This document shows, one piece after another, positions 1-8,973 of a stretch of DNA of 42,064 bases. The position numbers were made by a program, and so were the translations under genes. Under the pieces are notes generated by a model. The model saw only the letters and a list, made by a program, of their open reading frames with translations. It was not told where the DNA came from and searched no databases. Numbering within the stretch: position 1 is the stretch's first letter; each line of letters opens with the position of its first letter. This DNA is from Myxococcales bacterium (GTDB lineage: Bacteria > Myxococcota_A > Polyangia > Fen-1088), in contig PLNW01000008.1 in NCBI GenBank assembly GCA_003142855.1, positions 1 to 42,064 on the forward strand, read 5' to 3'.

Positions 1-242
1 TCAAACCGTTCAGTGCTCTAGACGCCCACGGAAAGGAGATCGTCGTGCGAGAGCGGCAAAGCCTCTCACACGTGAAATCGTACCGCAGCACCTGGCATCT
101 CGTGCCGATGCGCCGGAAGAACGTGCGGGTCATCTTTCGGGAGGACGCGAGTAGGTCGGCGGCTGCGTTCAGACTTCGAGCCCGGAGGGGCAGGGGGCTT
201 CAGCCCCCTTCATTTCCGGCTGGCCCCCTCGGGGGGCCTTCC
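1..242. other. Left-edge stretch without a secure gene
   Basis: No gene can be assigned here. On the plus strand one frame is open from base 3 through the whole stretch, and a GTG at 45 has a good AAGGAG ribosome site 6-7 bases upstream. The encoded peptide is Arg-rich, resembles nothing I recognise, and runs into the antisense of the DUF35 gene. It could be the tail of a gene lying to the left or chance openness in GC-rich DNA. The end of the stretch holds two GC-rich hairpins, listed separately. Confidence 0.3.
193..238 (-). terminator. Paired GC hairpins downstream of the DUF35 gene
   Basis: Two strong inverted repeats lie side by side just past the DUF35 stop. One has GGGGGC/GCCCCC arms around a TTCA loop (193-208). 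The other has GGCCCCC/GGGGGCC arms with a very short loop (222-238). Position and stem strength suit transcript termination of the minus-strand gene. There is no clear T-tract, so a REP-like repeat is an alternative. Confidence 0.4.
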
Positions 243-653
243 TCAATCTGTGTCTGCCGACATGATCACCGGACGGAACTTGTACCCGTAGACGATGGTG
301 CCTTTGCTACCATCGTCGCGCAGTTTGCGCGTCACCATCTCAACTGGCATCCCGATCTCGATCGTCTCGCCTTCCACGTCGGTCAGCTGTGCGGCCACCA
401 GCGGCCCCTCGACGAGGCGGACCAAGGCGACCACATACGGCGCGAAGTGCTCGAACCCCTCCGGCGGGTCGTGCACGGTCGAGTACGAGTAGACCTCGCC
501 CTTGCCGCTGAAGGTGAAGGGGGTCTTGGCGGGGGCGCTGCAATGCGGGCACACGTAGCGCACCGGAAAGATCTTCTCGCCACAGCGGGTGCACACCTCA
601 CCCACCAGCGCGTAGCGCTGTCGCTGCAATCTCCAGTGCCGGGCAATCTCCAT
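243..653 (-). CDS. Zn-ribbon OB-fold protein, DUF35 family
   Basis: A 136-residue protein with the two-part DUF35 layout: an N-terminal helix and rubredoxin-like zinc ribbon with CTRCG and CPHC cysteine pairs (about residues 21-37), then an OB-fold (about 45-125). DUF35 proteins usually partner thiolase-like enzymes in acyl-CoA or sterol-type metabolism and help hold the acyl-CoA substrate. No thiolase gene is visible here; it may lie outside the window. The length is normal for the family. The ATG at 653 has a GGAGGAAGAAGG purine run upstream. Family assignment is firm; the substrate is unknown. Confidence 0.88.
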   Translation of the reverse strand: MEIARHWRLQRQRYALVGEVCTRCGEKIFPVRYVCPHCSAPAKTPFTFSGKGEVYSYSTVHDPPEGFEHFAPYVVALVRLVEGPLVAAQLTDVEGETIEIGMPVEMVTRKLRDDGSKGTIVYGYKFRPVIMSADTD

Positions 654-991
654 AGGTGACCTTCTTCCTCCGCGCGGCGGTGGCCGTCAAGGTTCAGGCC
701 AGCGATGCACGTGTGGCTGGGTATTCCACTACGTCCGCCAACTACTTCTTCTTGCCTGCCTTCTTCGCGGGAGCGCGGCTGCGACAGTCGCAGAATGTCT
801 TGAATTTTACAGAATTGCGCGCGCAATTCCCCGCGCTTGCTCCGATCGCACACCCGCACAATTTGATGACCGTCTCCAACCCCGGTGTCGGCGTTGTTCT
901 TGTGCCCGTGCACGACCTGGAACGCCGCGCGATCATCGTCCGCCGGTCGAAAACTCGCGAGGTGATTCCGGGATACTCGTCCTCAGACCCA
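654..991. other. Stretch without a recognisable gene
   Basis: Several short frames are open on both strands, but none looks like a protein family or has a convincing start. A minus-strand frame ending near 742 gives a Lys/Ala-rich tail (APAKKAGKKK) that is suggestive of a basic nucleic-acid-binding tail. It has only an internal ATG at 936 and a stop a short way upstream, so I do not call it a gene. Confidence 0.3.
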
Positions 992-1252
992 TCACAATGG
1001 ATCCACTACTGAGGCGTCGAAGCCCAGACGCAGCCCGCGCTCTCTGCCGCCGAGACTGCGTTCGAAACCGCTCAGGTGACGTCTCGCGACGACCACGCGC
1101 AGGAGCAGCGCCACGAGGCTCGGGTTCGCCATCACGTTGTCGCCAGGGACGTCCGGCAAGGCTCGCACGGCATCGTCGAGATCATCGCATGCGTTATCGA
1201 GCGCCTTGCGCGCGACCGCCACCGCCGCCGCGACGCTGCCGTTTGTCGCCAT
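992..1252 (-). CDS. Small hypothetical protein, 86 aa
   Basis: A possible small gene starting at ATG 1252, three bases after the stop of the 35-residue frame upstream. The peptide is Ala/Val-rich at first, then has an acidic segment (DDLDDAV), a hydrophobic stretch near residues 47-57 and a basic end. I do not recognise a family. The tight spacing suggests either coupling or a single former gene split by a frameshift. The same frame stays open upstream to 1492 with less protein-like content. Confidence 0.3.
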   Translation of the reverse strand: MATNGSVAAAVAVARKALDNACDDLDDAVRALPDVPGDNVMANPSLVALLLRVVVARRHLSGFERSLGGRERGLRLGFDASVVDPL

Positions 1253-1254
1253 CG

Positions 1255-1362
1255 TCACCGAGAGGCTCCGTACTTCTGCGAAACGAGACTCTGGTCGAAC
1301 CATCTCCGCCGAAAGGCGCAGCACACCCCAAAGAACATCACCAATCCAACGACCACACTCAT
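1255..1362 (-). CDS. Possible 35-residue membrane peptide
   Basis: This short frame begins with ATG at 1362, followed by a hydrophobic run (VVVGLVMFFGVCCAF) and a positive RRRW cluster, which is the shape of a single N-terminal membrane anchor. It stops at 1255, and the next frame starts at once in another register. The two frames may be one membrane-anchored protein broken by a one-base shift. No family is recognised. Confidence 0.25.
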   Translation of the reverse strand: MSVVVGLVMFFGVCCAFRRRWFDQSLVSQKYGASR

Positions 1363-1519
1363 CGTTTCCCCTCATTCCGCGCCTGAAAGGTGGAGACGCG
1401 CCACATCGCCAATCACGCCGGGCGACGAAACTGACATTCAAATTCCGCCCGGCCGCCGGATACGTCTTGTCCCGAAGATGGAGCAATCGCAAGGATTAGT
1501 TTCAGCGGCCGCTCGGCGA

Positions 1520-1697
1520 TCACGCCCGGGCTTCCGTTGCGGGGACAATGGAGCCCTCGATCTCGTCGGCAAATCGCGCACCGAGTCTCTCACTGACCAG
1601 CGCGCGTATTTCGACCTCGTCGTCGAGCCCGAGCGCCTCCGTCGCCAACTGTGTCGCTTCGGCGAGGGTGGACCCTTGCTGTCCGAAAACTGATTGC
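1520..1697 (-). pseudogene. Orphan C-terminal fragment, about 55 aa
   Basis: On the minus strand, just after the integrase remnant, a frame with convincing acidic, helical composition (STLAEATQLATEALGLDDE, then ERLGARFADEIEG) runs to a TGA at 1520. It has no usable start: the frame is closed by a TGA upstream inside the integrase tail, and the only nearby ATG (1708) is in another frame. I read it as the tail of a gene whose front was lost when the integrase fragment arrived. The parent family is not recognised. Confidence 0.4.
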
Positions 1698-1703
1698 CGA
1701 GGC

Positions 1704-1880
1704 TCATGCGGCCTCCCGATAGTAGTAGTTCAGCATCCCGCCGAGGCGCGAGCGACAGGCGACCTTGCCATCTGCCCTGTTGTCATTCGTCGGTCCAACC
1801 TGCTTTCTGATGAGTTGGCCACCGATGCCCTGGTGGAACCGCTGGGTCATATAGTGCTCAAAGCATGCTCGGAAAGCTTC
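1704..1880 (-). pseudogene. Integrase/transposase C-terminal remnant (rve family)
   Basis: Reading the minus strand, about 58 codons encode a typical end of an rve-type transposase: an EHYMTQRFHQGIGGQLI segment, which matches the HYN-x-RxHQGLG motif after the catalytic Glu, and a CRSRLGGMLNYYYREAA end. Nothing of the catalytic DDE core remains, and the frame meets a TGA at 1893-1895. It is a dead fragment. Its left end touches the SRPBCC remnant on the other strand and its right end the orphan fragment, so it marks a rearrangement point. Confidence 0.75.
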
Positions 1881-1999
1881 TTCTCGGTTTGGTCATTGTC
1901 GTGGTCGTGTTGGTAATCGTCGTCGCCAGACGTCCGTCGACGTTTCATGTTGAGCGTTCGATCTTCATCACGGCGTCGCCCGAAAGCTGGCGAGGATAA
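1865..1999 (+). pseudogene. SRPBCC (polyketide cyclase-like) N-terminal remnant
   Basis: ATG at 1865 opens a 44-residue frame with a hydrophobic anchor (LLLGLVIVVVVLVIVV), then RPSTFHVERS and an ITASPE segment. This matches the N-terminus of membrane-anchored SRPBCC/polyketide cyclase proteins, where RPS-x-FHVERS is followed by an APPE-like motif at the start of the domain. Here the frame stops at TAA 1997 right after that point, so about 130 residues of the usual domain are missing. The fragment is followed at once by a DUF1801 gene, a common neighbour of such genes. Confidence 0.65.
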
Positions 2000-2003
2000 G
2001 AAC

Positions 2004-2244
<241 letters not shown>

Positions 2245-2261
<17 letters not shown>

Positions 2262-5200
2262 ACGAAGACTGTCCCGATCCGACGACGTACGTGGCCTGAG
2301 CCGCGGTTTCCGCAACGAAGGTCGGCCGGCCCGCACCGCTCGCCGAGGTACTCGCCGGTGTGGTGATGGGCAGCACCACGGTTGTGCCCACGTTCACCGG
2401 AACGGTTAGGTCGAGCCTCAGGCCGCCATTCGCCGGACGGTTCCAGGCTATTTGTACAGTGCCACGCTCTGTGCGAACCGCCCCGCTGGCATAGCTGAGC
2501 CCCGTCGCGGGCGGAGCGATAAGAATCGCCGACGCGCCCGGCCCAGTCACCTGCAACCCCAGCAGCGATTCAACAATATCGACGAGAGCCTGCGCGCCCC
2601 AGCCGTGGGACTCGCTTTCGCCCAAAGCAGGTGCCGTCCATGATTCCCACGTAAAGCTTCCCCCTTGTGCCAGAATGTTGGCCCAACCCAGACCGGTTTG
2701 GTCGGTCAGACGCGCGATGACCTGGTCGGGTCTTCCGGCATCGTGGAGGGACTTCAGCAACCAGTGCGCGGTCATGGGACCTTGTTGCATGCCCAGTCCG
2801 GCAACGAAGCTGGCAATTTGCGACCAGCTCGACGAGAGAGCCACGCCAAACCCCACTGCGTAGGAATTCGCAATCTGCGAGGCGTGCGCGCTTTGGGTTC
2901 CGGTCGACGTAAGACCGTCAATGTACATTCCGTCCGCCCGTCGCAGTTTCGCGTTGATAGCCGTGGTCAGTTGATCGGCGCGCCCCTGGTAGAGACTCAC
3001 CTCACTGGCCGCACGCCCCAAAGCAGCAGCAATGGCGGCCATACTACGCATCACATCGACTGCCAATATGTTCACCGTGGTCCGGGCCGTCGTGTTCATA
3101 TCGTAGCCAAAGCGCTCTTCCGCGGGCCAATCGATGATGCCGTACTGATATTGGCCGCTCCCGCCCGCAAGGTTGGTCACAAGCCCGGTCGTGCTATTGA
3201 CGTAGCGCCAGACATATTCGGCGACATTTTGCGCTGTATCGTGGGCAGCCGTCAACAAGGCGGTATCGCCCGTAGTCTGATAGTATCGCAGCACCCAATT
3301 TAGAAACATCTCGGTATAGTCGGGAATGTCCCGCTTGCCGTCTCCATTGGGATAGACTGCGTTGACACGGCCATCTGTCCAGTAGCGGGCCTGGGACGCG
3401 ATGAATTCGCGAATCGCCTTGCGCGTTGTACAACGCTCTCCCAACCCGGCCATTGTCGCGTAAGACTCGTTGACCGCGTCCCCCAAGAATTGTCCCTTTT
3501 CCCGCGTCGGAGTATCCAAGAACTGTTGTTGGGCCGAGTACAGGGCCGAGCGTTGCAACAAGGCGAACACCGCATTGACCGTCGCATCCGAACTCGCAAA
3601 CTGCATCGCGTATTGCGCAGGCGGATCCGAATGTTCCACGATTGCGGAGATCTGGCTCGCCGAAAGAGTCTCGCCCGGCGCGGATATCTGCAAATAGCGC
3701 CAGCCAAGGTATGTAAAGGCCTGGAATTCCTGTGCCCCGGCACGCTCAATGTACCTGAAGGACATGTCCGTGCCCTGGGTCGTGGCCGTGGTCGTTGATA
3801 CATGGCCGTCGGAGGTGAGCTGATAGCCAGTGAGAATATTCAATGTTCGACCGGATACGCCGGACTGAAATCGCACGTCGGGACGCGCTGGCATGACGGT
3901 GCCGAAGTCGGCAACCACCGCACCGTCGGAGAGGGTCTTGACCGACAGGGGTGCCACGACACTCCGGGCAATGCGAGGTTCTTGCCCACTGACATGCGTG
4001 AACACACCCGCGGGGTGAACGCCTACAACTTGCGGCACGGTCCAGGGCGATACCGTGTCCGCGTAGCCAGGCTGGTCCCACCCATCGGGCACTTGCCTTG
4101 AGTCGATGCGTTCCACGTAGTCTCCGCCGTCGCTGTTGCGCTGTGGGGCGCCGGTTTGCCATTGCGAGGCCCGCCGAACATGCCAGCTCCCATCCGTCCC
4201 GACGAGCTCTCGGGTGCCGTCTGCGTGCTCGATGACGAATCGGCCCAGTAGGCCGGGCTGTCCCGCCGGGCGCCCCTGTCCCGCCCCGTACCAGTGATAG
4301 ATGATTCCGATGGCCAGCGGGGCTCCTGCCTGCACTTGAGCGGTGATGTCGGTGGCTTGGTAATAGCCTTCGCCTGGATAGGAAAATGCGGGTCCTCGGT
4401 CGACTACAGCGCCATTCAAGTGGAGTTCGTATTGGTGATAGGCCGAGACGTACGCCCGTGCTCGGGTGACCGGACTGGCGCCCAAAGTCACCTGGCGACG
4501 CGCAAGCGTGTAGTCGTCCGACTCTGTGGTGGTTCGCCGAATCCAGCTGGCCTGCCAATCTGCGTCGCCAAGCCCCGTGTCAAAGCTGGCGTTCGCCGCC
4601 CATGGCGACACGAGATCGGTCCGGTCCCAGGTGCGAACCGTCCACGTGTAAGACGTGCCTGCGGCAAGGGCGGGTCCGGCGTAGGCGACAAAGGATTGGA
4701 CACTGGACGGCACTTTGCCGCTGTCCCAGATCACCAGGCTGTCACTCACCCTTGTCACCTTTATTTGATAGGCAGACTGAATCTCATTCCCATCCAAGTC
4801 GTTCGGAACCCAGCCGAACAGAGCGGTGCCTTCCACACTAAGCGGCGCCGCTCGGTCGGCAATGTTGAGATCGGTTGGAGCCAGAGGAGCATTTCCACCC
4901 GATGACGTTGAGCCTCCCACGCCAGTCGCAATTCCGCCTGTGGACGTGCCTCCCGATGACGTCGCGCCACCATTGATGATGCCCCCGGCGCTGCCCCCGG
5001 TGGTAGTGGTGCCACCTGCGTCCACCGTACCGCCTGCGTCCGGCGTACCGCCTGAGCCCGTGGTTCCGCCCGCGCTCGTCGTGCCGCCCACGCCTGTTGT
5101 TCCACCTGAGCTCGTCATTCCGCCTGAGCTCGTCGCTCCGCCGCTGCCTCCGGCGCCGCCTGTTCCTCCAGTTGCTGGCTGGAACTGCTGATAGGCTGCG

Positions 5201-5727
5201 CCCGACCAAGCCCACTGGACAATATACGTCCCGTCAGCGGTTCCTCCTTGGTTCGCCTCCATGACTTTCCCACTGTGGCGCGCAGTCAGTCGAACAGAGC
5301 CATTCGTGTTGGTTGTGACGGACCACTGTTGATTCGTACCACCGTTGCACGTGTACTGTATTATAGCCGCCCCATTTGCCGTAGACTTGGACTGAACGTC
5401 GAGACACTTGCCGCTCGCCGCATTGACGATGTTGTAATAGCCTCCGGCGACCTGTGAAAAGCGGAACTGCTGGCTGGCCGAGGCCGAACACGTGGAGAGT
5501 TGGGCGCGTGCCGAATTCGCCAAGCTCAGCCCTGCGATCTGCACGCACTCGCCGCTGGCGACACCAGCGATCGTGTAGATGGCGTTTGGATCAACCGTGA
5601 GCGCATGGAAAGACGTTTCCAAGTTGTCACCCGACCGGCCAGCCGAACAACCCAGGAAAGCCAGTGCGATTCCAACAACGTGACACCACAGCACCAGATG
5701 ACGATTGAACTCAGCACTCCTACGCAT
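2245..5727 (-). CDS. Secreted GH78 alpha-L-rhamnosidase with ricin-type lectin domain
   Basis: A 1160-residue lipoprotein. ATG 5727 is chosen because it gives a signal peptide with lipobox Cys27 (AFLGC) and has an AGGGGG site upstream; the frame also stays open further upstream. Residues 48-185 form a beta-trefoil with QQF/QQW repeats, probably sugar-binding. Residues 186-280 are a Gly/Thr/Ser linker. From about 285 comes the GH78 architecture: an Ig-like domain, beta-sandwich domains and an (alpha/alpha)6 barrel. Asp738, Glu743 and Asp750 in [13 protein letters not shown] match the GH78 catalytic cluster, and Glu1028 (TWESW) matches the late glutamate. It should release L-rhamnose from pectin (rhamnogalacturonan) or plant glycosides at the cell surface. 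The exact substrate is not determinable. Confidence 0.9.
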
Positions 5728-6087
5728 GGAACCCCCTTTGCCTCTATTTGTCGATGTTTGGAGGAGCCCGCGTCCCTGGTTGCGGCCGTCCGGCCGCTGA
5801 GCGTGCTCCCGCAAACGGCCCAAGGCTGAACCCAAATGCCTCAAGTTGTCAACTGTCAACGTATCAGGCTAGAGGAATCATCATGAAGACTTGCCGGTCC
5901 AGCCGGATTCCTTGTTTCAGGAATCACGGCCAGCGTCAAAGACACGGCCAGCAGGCCAAAGACACGGCAGGTGTGAGACATCGAGCGAGTACCCCGTGAA
6001 CACCAGGGACCGCAAGATCAGACGGGACCGTTTCCTGACCGCTCCTGTGTCAAAGGTGTTGCCAGCCTATCACCAGTAAGAACACTC
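5728..6087. other. Intergenic region upstream of the GH78 gene and the toxin-antitoxin pair
   Basis: No gene is supported here. The GH78 ribosome site (AGGGGG in transcript sense) is at its left edge. A short direct repeat of CAAAGACACGGC occurs twice near 5936 and 5959. Otherwise I see nothing recognisable. Confidence 0.35.
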
Positions 6088-6116
6088 TTGCCAGTATGCC
6101 GAACTCGGCATATCCT
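6088..6116 (+). promoter_or_regulatory. Promoter of the HigBA-type module with operator in its spacer
   Basis: TTGCCA (6088-6093) and TATCCT (6111-6116) are separated by exactly 17 bases. The spacer and first bases of the -10 hold a perfect palindrome, TATGCCGAACTCGGCATA (6095-6112), with 8-base arms around AC. A repressor bound there would block RNA polymerase directly, as expected for antitoxin autoregulation. The start point would fall near 6123. Confidence 0.7.
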
Positions 6117-6122
6117 CTTCTT

Positions 6123-6506
6123 GTGCAAAGACCGCGAAGCTTTGCCAGGCGTCCCCTGCTCGAAATCCCGAGCAAACCGCTGGTCTGGCTACACGGCGAG
6201 CTCAAGACACCGCCCATGTCGCGAGAGGCCCGAATCGAGGCTGGGTTTCTTCTGCGTCGCGCGCAGGAAGGCGAGAACCTCTCGATGCCTGAATCTCGCC
6301 CGATGCCCAGCATCGGGCAAGGTTGCCATGAACTTCGCATCACAGACGTTGAACATCGAATCGAATGGAGGGTGGTCCACTGCGTCGGCAGGCTGGCGAT
6401 CGCCGTCCTCGAAGTGTTTGAAAAGAAGACGAAGCAAACGCCCCAAGACACGATCGCGAACTGCCGGCGGCGCTACGCCGCTTTCAAGAAGGAAGACACA
6501 CCATGA
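6123..6506 (+). CDS. HigB-like (phage Gp49-like) toxin
   Basis: The frame is open from ATG 6096, but that ATG lies inside the operator palindrome, so I prefer GTG 6123, giving 127 residues. The core (KPLVWLHGELKTPPMSREAR, then ELRITD and a VLEVFEKKT strand) matches the Gp49-like/DUF891 branch of the RelE superfamily, a ribosome-dependent mRNA interferase in characterised members. It overlaps the downstream antitoxin by ATGA. The toxin-first order is usual for HigBA. The predicted transcription start coincides with the GTG, suggesting leaderless translation. Confidence 0.8.
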   Translation: MQRPRSFARRPLLEIPSKPLVWLHGELKTPPMSREARIEAGFLLRRAQEGENLSMPESRPMPSIGQGCHELRITDVEHRIEWRVVHCVGRLAIAVLEVFEKKTKQTPQDTIANCRRRYAAFKKEDTP

Positions 6507-6913
6507 ACAAAGCTCAGCGAGAACGATTCCAACGCGCCGGTTGGAAGGTCGGCACGGTCGGCGAACTCCTCGAACTCACTCCTGTCGAGGAGGACCTCAT
6601 CGAGACGAAACTCCGTCTCGGTGGACTGGTTCGAGCATTGCGCGAGCGTAGCCATCTTTCACAAGCCGCCCTGGCCAAGAGAATCGGGTCGAGCCAGCCC
6701 CGTGTGGCCAAGATCGAAAGCCACGACCCCGAGGTCTCACTCGACTTGCAGATGAAGGCGATCTTTGCCTCTCGACCATCGGCCTCCCGCGAACTTGCGG
6801 CTCTCATCAGGAAGTGGGAGGCCCCCATTTCGGCAAGAGGTCCTGCGCACACGCGACGGCCGGTGAAAACGCGTCCTCCACTCCTCGGGCGCAATACCAA
6901 AACCGCTGCCTGA
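6503..6913 (+). CDS. HigA-like antitoxin, XRE family HTH
   Basis: A 136-residue protein with an acidic linker (residues about 25-40) and an XRE helix-turn-helix at about 45-85 (LRERSHLSQAALAKRIGSSQ, RVAKIE). It should neutralise the upstream toxin and repress the operon through the palindrome at 6095-6112. Translational coupling is shown by the four-base ATGA overlap with the toxin. The C-terminal 30 residues are basic and look disordered, longer than in many HigA proteins. Confidence 0.82.
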   Translation: MNKAQRERFQRAGWKVGTVGELLELTPVEEDLIETKLRLGGLVRALRERSHLSQAALAKRIGSSQPRVAKIESHDPEVSLDLQMKAIFASRPSASRELAALIRKWEAPISARGPAHTRRPVKTRPPLLGRNTKTAA

Positions 6914-7011
6914 CCTTGCTGTTGCTGTCGCCATGCATGGTATCCACAAGGTCAGGTGCGGCGTGCCCGGTATGAACGAGGAACGTCCCTCATGCGGCTG
7001 CGCGCGTCCAG

Positions 7012-7031
7012 TAATGTGGAGCTCCACATTA
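7012..7031. repeat. Perfect 20-bp palindrome at the transposase breakpoint
   Basis: TAATGTGGAGCTCCACATTA is fully self-complementary with no spacer. It sits exactly where recognisable transposase coding begins (LIDNYSRKIL), while everything upstream of it is unrelated. It may be a recombination scar or a binding site. No function can be assigned. Confidence 0.6.
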
Positions 7032-7571
7032 ATCGACAACTACTCCAGGAAGATTCTCGCGTGGACGGTGGCCGAGCGGCTCGATCCCACAGCTACTTGC
7101 CAGCTTCTTCTCGCCGCTGGCAAGCACATGGTATTCGCGGGTCTGCCGCTTCTGTTCGCTGACTCCGGCATCGAGAACATCAACAGCGCGGTAGACGCCA
7201 CCCTGCTCAGCGCCTGCCTGGAGCGCGTCCTCGCACAGGTCGATGTTGCCTATTCCAACTCGATGATCGAGGCGTTCTGGCGATCCCTGAAACACCAGTG
7301 GCTTTACCTCAACTCCCTCGACTCGATTGAGAGGCTCCGAGCTCTCGTGAAGTTCTTCATCGAGGAGCACAACACCCAGATGCCACATTCGGCCTTCGCC
7401 GGCCAGACCCCGGACGAGATGTACTTCGGCACGGCGGTCGACCCGCCGGCGCAACTGGCGGCGGCCCGGAGCCAGGCACGGGCGGAGCGCCTTGCAGCAA
7501 ACCGGGCGATGACCTGCAGCGAGTGCAGTGGTCAGCAAGCCAGCCTTCCCGAATCGCCAATTCCTCCATGA
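7029..7571 (+). pseudogene. IS transposase, N-terminally truncated (rve integrase core)
   Basis: The frame encodes the second part of a DDE transposase: IDNYSRKILAW after the first strand, the second Asp in FADSGIEN, and the catalytic Glu in SMIEAFWRSLKH, followed by HNTQMPHSAFAGQTPDEMYFG, a typical end for IS3/IS481-like enzymes. The first catalytic Asp and the whole DNA-binding front are missing; an open stretch from 6933 supplies only unrelated residues. It cannot be an active transposase. It lies between the HigBA module and the sensor fragments. Confidence 0.8.
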
Positions 7572-7739
7572 TTTCAGCGCTGACGCTGTTGCGTACACCT
7601 TTGTGCGAAAGGTCTGCGCACACAGCTCGGCGGTCTTGATGAACATGAATTTCCTCCATCTGGTCGTCGATCGCCGCGCCTATCTCCTGCCAACGATCTG
7701 CGCGCGCTGGCGTTCCTCCTGCTGCCTGAGTTCGGGTGT

Positions 7740-8019
7740 GAACTCGACTCCCGAATTCAGACCCGATGTCGTTCTTAGCGACGTCGGACTACCTGGGATG
7801 GACGGCTACCAGGTCGCGCGCGCTTTCCGCGCCGACGCGGCACTGAGAAATATGTTCCTCGTCGCCCTGACCGGCTACGCATTGCCCGAGGACTCGCAGC
7901 GGGCTACGGAAGCCGGTTTCCAGCGCCATCTCGCGAAGCCGCTCAGCCTGCAAGCTCTGGAAGACTTGCTCGCCGCGCCCGAATCGGAGACAGGGTTACG
8001 CGTCGGGGGCGAGTCGTGA
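7740..8019 (+). pseudogene. Response-regulator receiver domain, C-terminal part
   Basis: From about PEFRPDVV onward the frame encodes the second half of a receiver domain: the phosphoacceptor in LSDVGLPGMDG, the LVALTGYAL strand and the conserved Lys in LAKPL. The N-terminal half with the acidic pair is absent and replaced by unrelated sequence running back to 7528. By hand count about 53 of 72 residues match the receiver domain at the end of the hybrid kinase at 11566-13653. It is probably the tail of a related hybrid kinase destroyed by the transposition events to its left. Confidence 0.7.
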
Positions 8020-8321
8020 TGGGCGATTCCGACGAACGCGTGACCATTGATCTCCCGCTGGTCTTCGCAGCAGCCCCGGGGCGTTTCCTGCTGCTCGCGC
8101 CCGACCGCCCGCAGTTCACCATCCTGGCGGTGACCGAAGCCTACCTGCGTGCGACCATGACCCGGCGGAGCGAGATCTTAGGGCGCGGCCTATTCGAGGT
8201 CTTTCCAGACAATCCTGTGTCTGCTGTCGTCGTCCTGTGTAACCTTCACTGGTCGGCTCGTGCCCGCCTGCTCATGCGAGCGGCGTGGCAAGGCGACGCT
8301 CTCTGGTTGCCCAGTCGATGA
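8019..8321 (+). pseudogene. PAS-domain sensor, N-terminal fragment
   Basis: This frame starts at ATG 8019 (or GTG 8016) overlapping the receiver stop, so the two were a coupled pair. Residues 15-65 resemble the opening PAS domain of a sensor kinase (LVFAAAPGRFLLLAPD, AVTEAYL, GRGLFEVFPDNP). After FPDNP the resemblance ends and the frame closes 30 codons later with unrelated sequence. The rest of the kinase is missing. The junction near 8220 lies about 125 bases before the corrinoid operon. Confidence 0.6.
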
Positions 8322-8334
8322 GGCGACGTATACT
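8307..8334 (+). promoter_or_regulatory. Candidate promoter of the corrinoid operon
   Basis: TTGCCC (8307-8312) and TATACT (8329-8334) are separated by 16 bases and lie just upstream of the corrinoid protein ATG (8347). The start point would fall near 8341, leaving an untranslated leader of only about 6 bases. No cobalamin riboswitch-like structure fits in so short a leader. Confidence 0.45.
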
Positions 8335-8346
8335 TTCACGAGCTGC

Positions 8347-8973
8347 ATGGATGCCGCGCTGAGCACGCTCGTCGCGCACCTCCTCGATGGAGACTCCGAA
8401 GCCGCGCTCGCGGAGGCGCGCAGGGTGCGGGCATCGCAACCCGACGGGCAGCGTTTGCTGGTTGAAGGGCTCGAGGCCGCCATGGATGGCATGAGCGCCA
8501 AGTGCACGACCGAGCAGTTCAACCTGCTGGAGATCATGCTAACCGGCCGCGCGGCGATGGCGGTGGCGCGCGAGGCGTTTCCCGAGGGCGCGATTCCTGG
8601 CACGCGCGGCCCGGTGGTCATCGCCACACCGCAGGGCGATGTCCACGATCTGGGCAAGAACATCACTAGGATGGTGCTCACCACCAAGGGCTTCCGGGTC
8701 GTTGATTGCGGCAAGGACTGCCCCGTCGCTGACATGGTCGCCGCCGCCACGCGCGAACAGGCTTTCGCCGTGCTGGCAAGCGGGCTCATCAGTCCCGTTG
8801 TTCCGCTGGTGCGCCAGCTGCGCGGACTGCTGCGCGAGCGTGGCCTTTCCAATGTAGCAGTCGTGGCTGGCGGAGCTGCCCTCAAGCAGTGCACAGCGGA
8901 GGCGTTGAACGTCGACTACGTTGCTCGCGATGCCTTCGACTGCGTCCACTTCCTGGAAGGGCTACCTCGATGA
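8347..8973 (+). CDS. Corrinoid (B12-binding) methyltransferase subunit, MtaC/MtvC-like
   Basis: A 208-residue methyl-carrier protein. Residues 1-85 are the helical cap domain; residues 88-205 are the Rossmann-like B12-binding domain. GDVHDLGK contains the D98-x-H100-x2-G motif whose histidine is the lower cobalt ligand. Family members shuttle a methyl group on Co between a substrate methyltransferase and an acceptor methyltransferase. ATG 8347 gives the normal family length; the frame is open further upstream. It overlaps the next gene by ATGA, opening a tightly coupled four-gene operon. Confidence 0.9.
   Translation: MDAALSTLVAHLLDGDSEAALAEARRVRASQPDGQRLLVEGLEAAMDGMSAKCTTEQFNLLEIMLTGRAAMAVAREAFPEGAIPGTRGPVVIATPQGDVHDLGKNITRMVLTTKGFRVVDCGKDCPVADMVAAATREQAFAVLASGLISPVVPLVRQLRGLLRERGLSNVAVVAGGAALKQCTAEALNVDYVARDAFDCVHFLEGLPR

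Noticed and set aside
656..1012. A 118-residue plus-strand frame after the DUF35 gene
   Set aside because: It has no family resemblance and no ribosome site, and it contains the antisense of other open frames. Not enough support for a gene.
6903..7028. Transposase front joined to the headless rve fragment
   Set aside because: The frame is open from 6933 but the residues do not resemble the DNA-binding or first-Asp region of any transposase, so the open frame is accidental.
8220..8346. Possible cobalamin riboswitch before the corrinoid operon
   Set aside because: The candidate promoter leaves a leader of only about 6 bases and no B12-box-like segment is visible.
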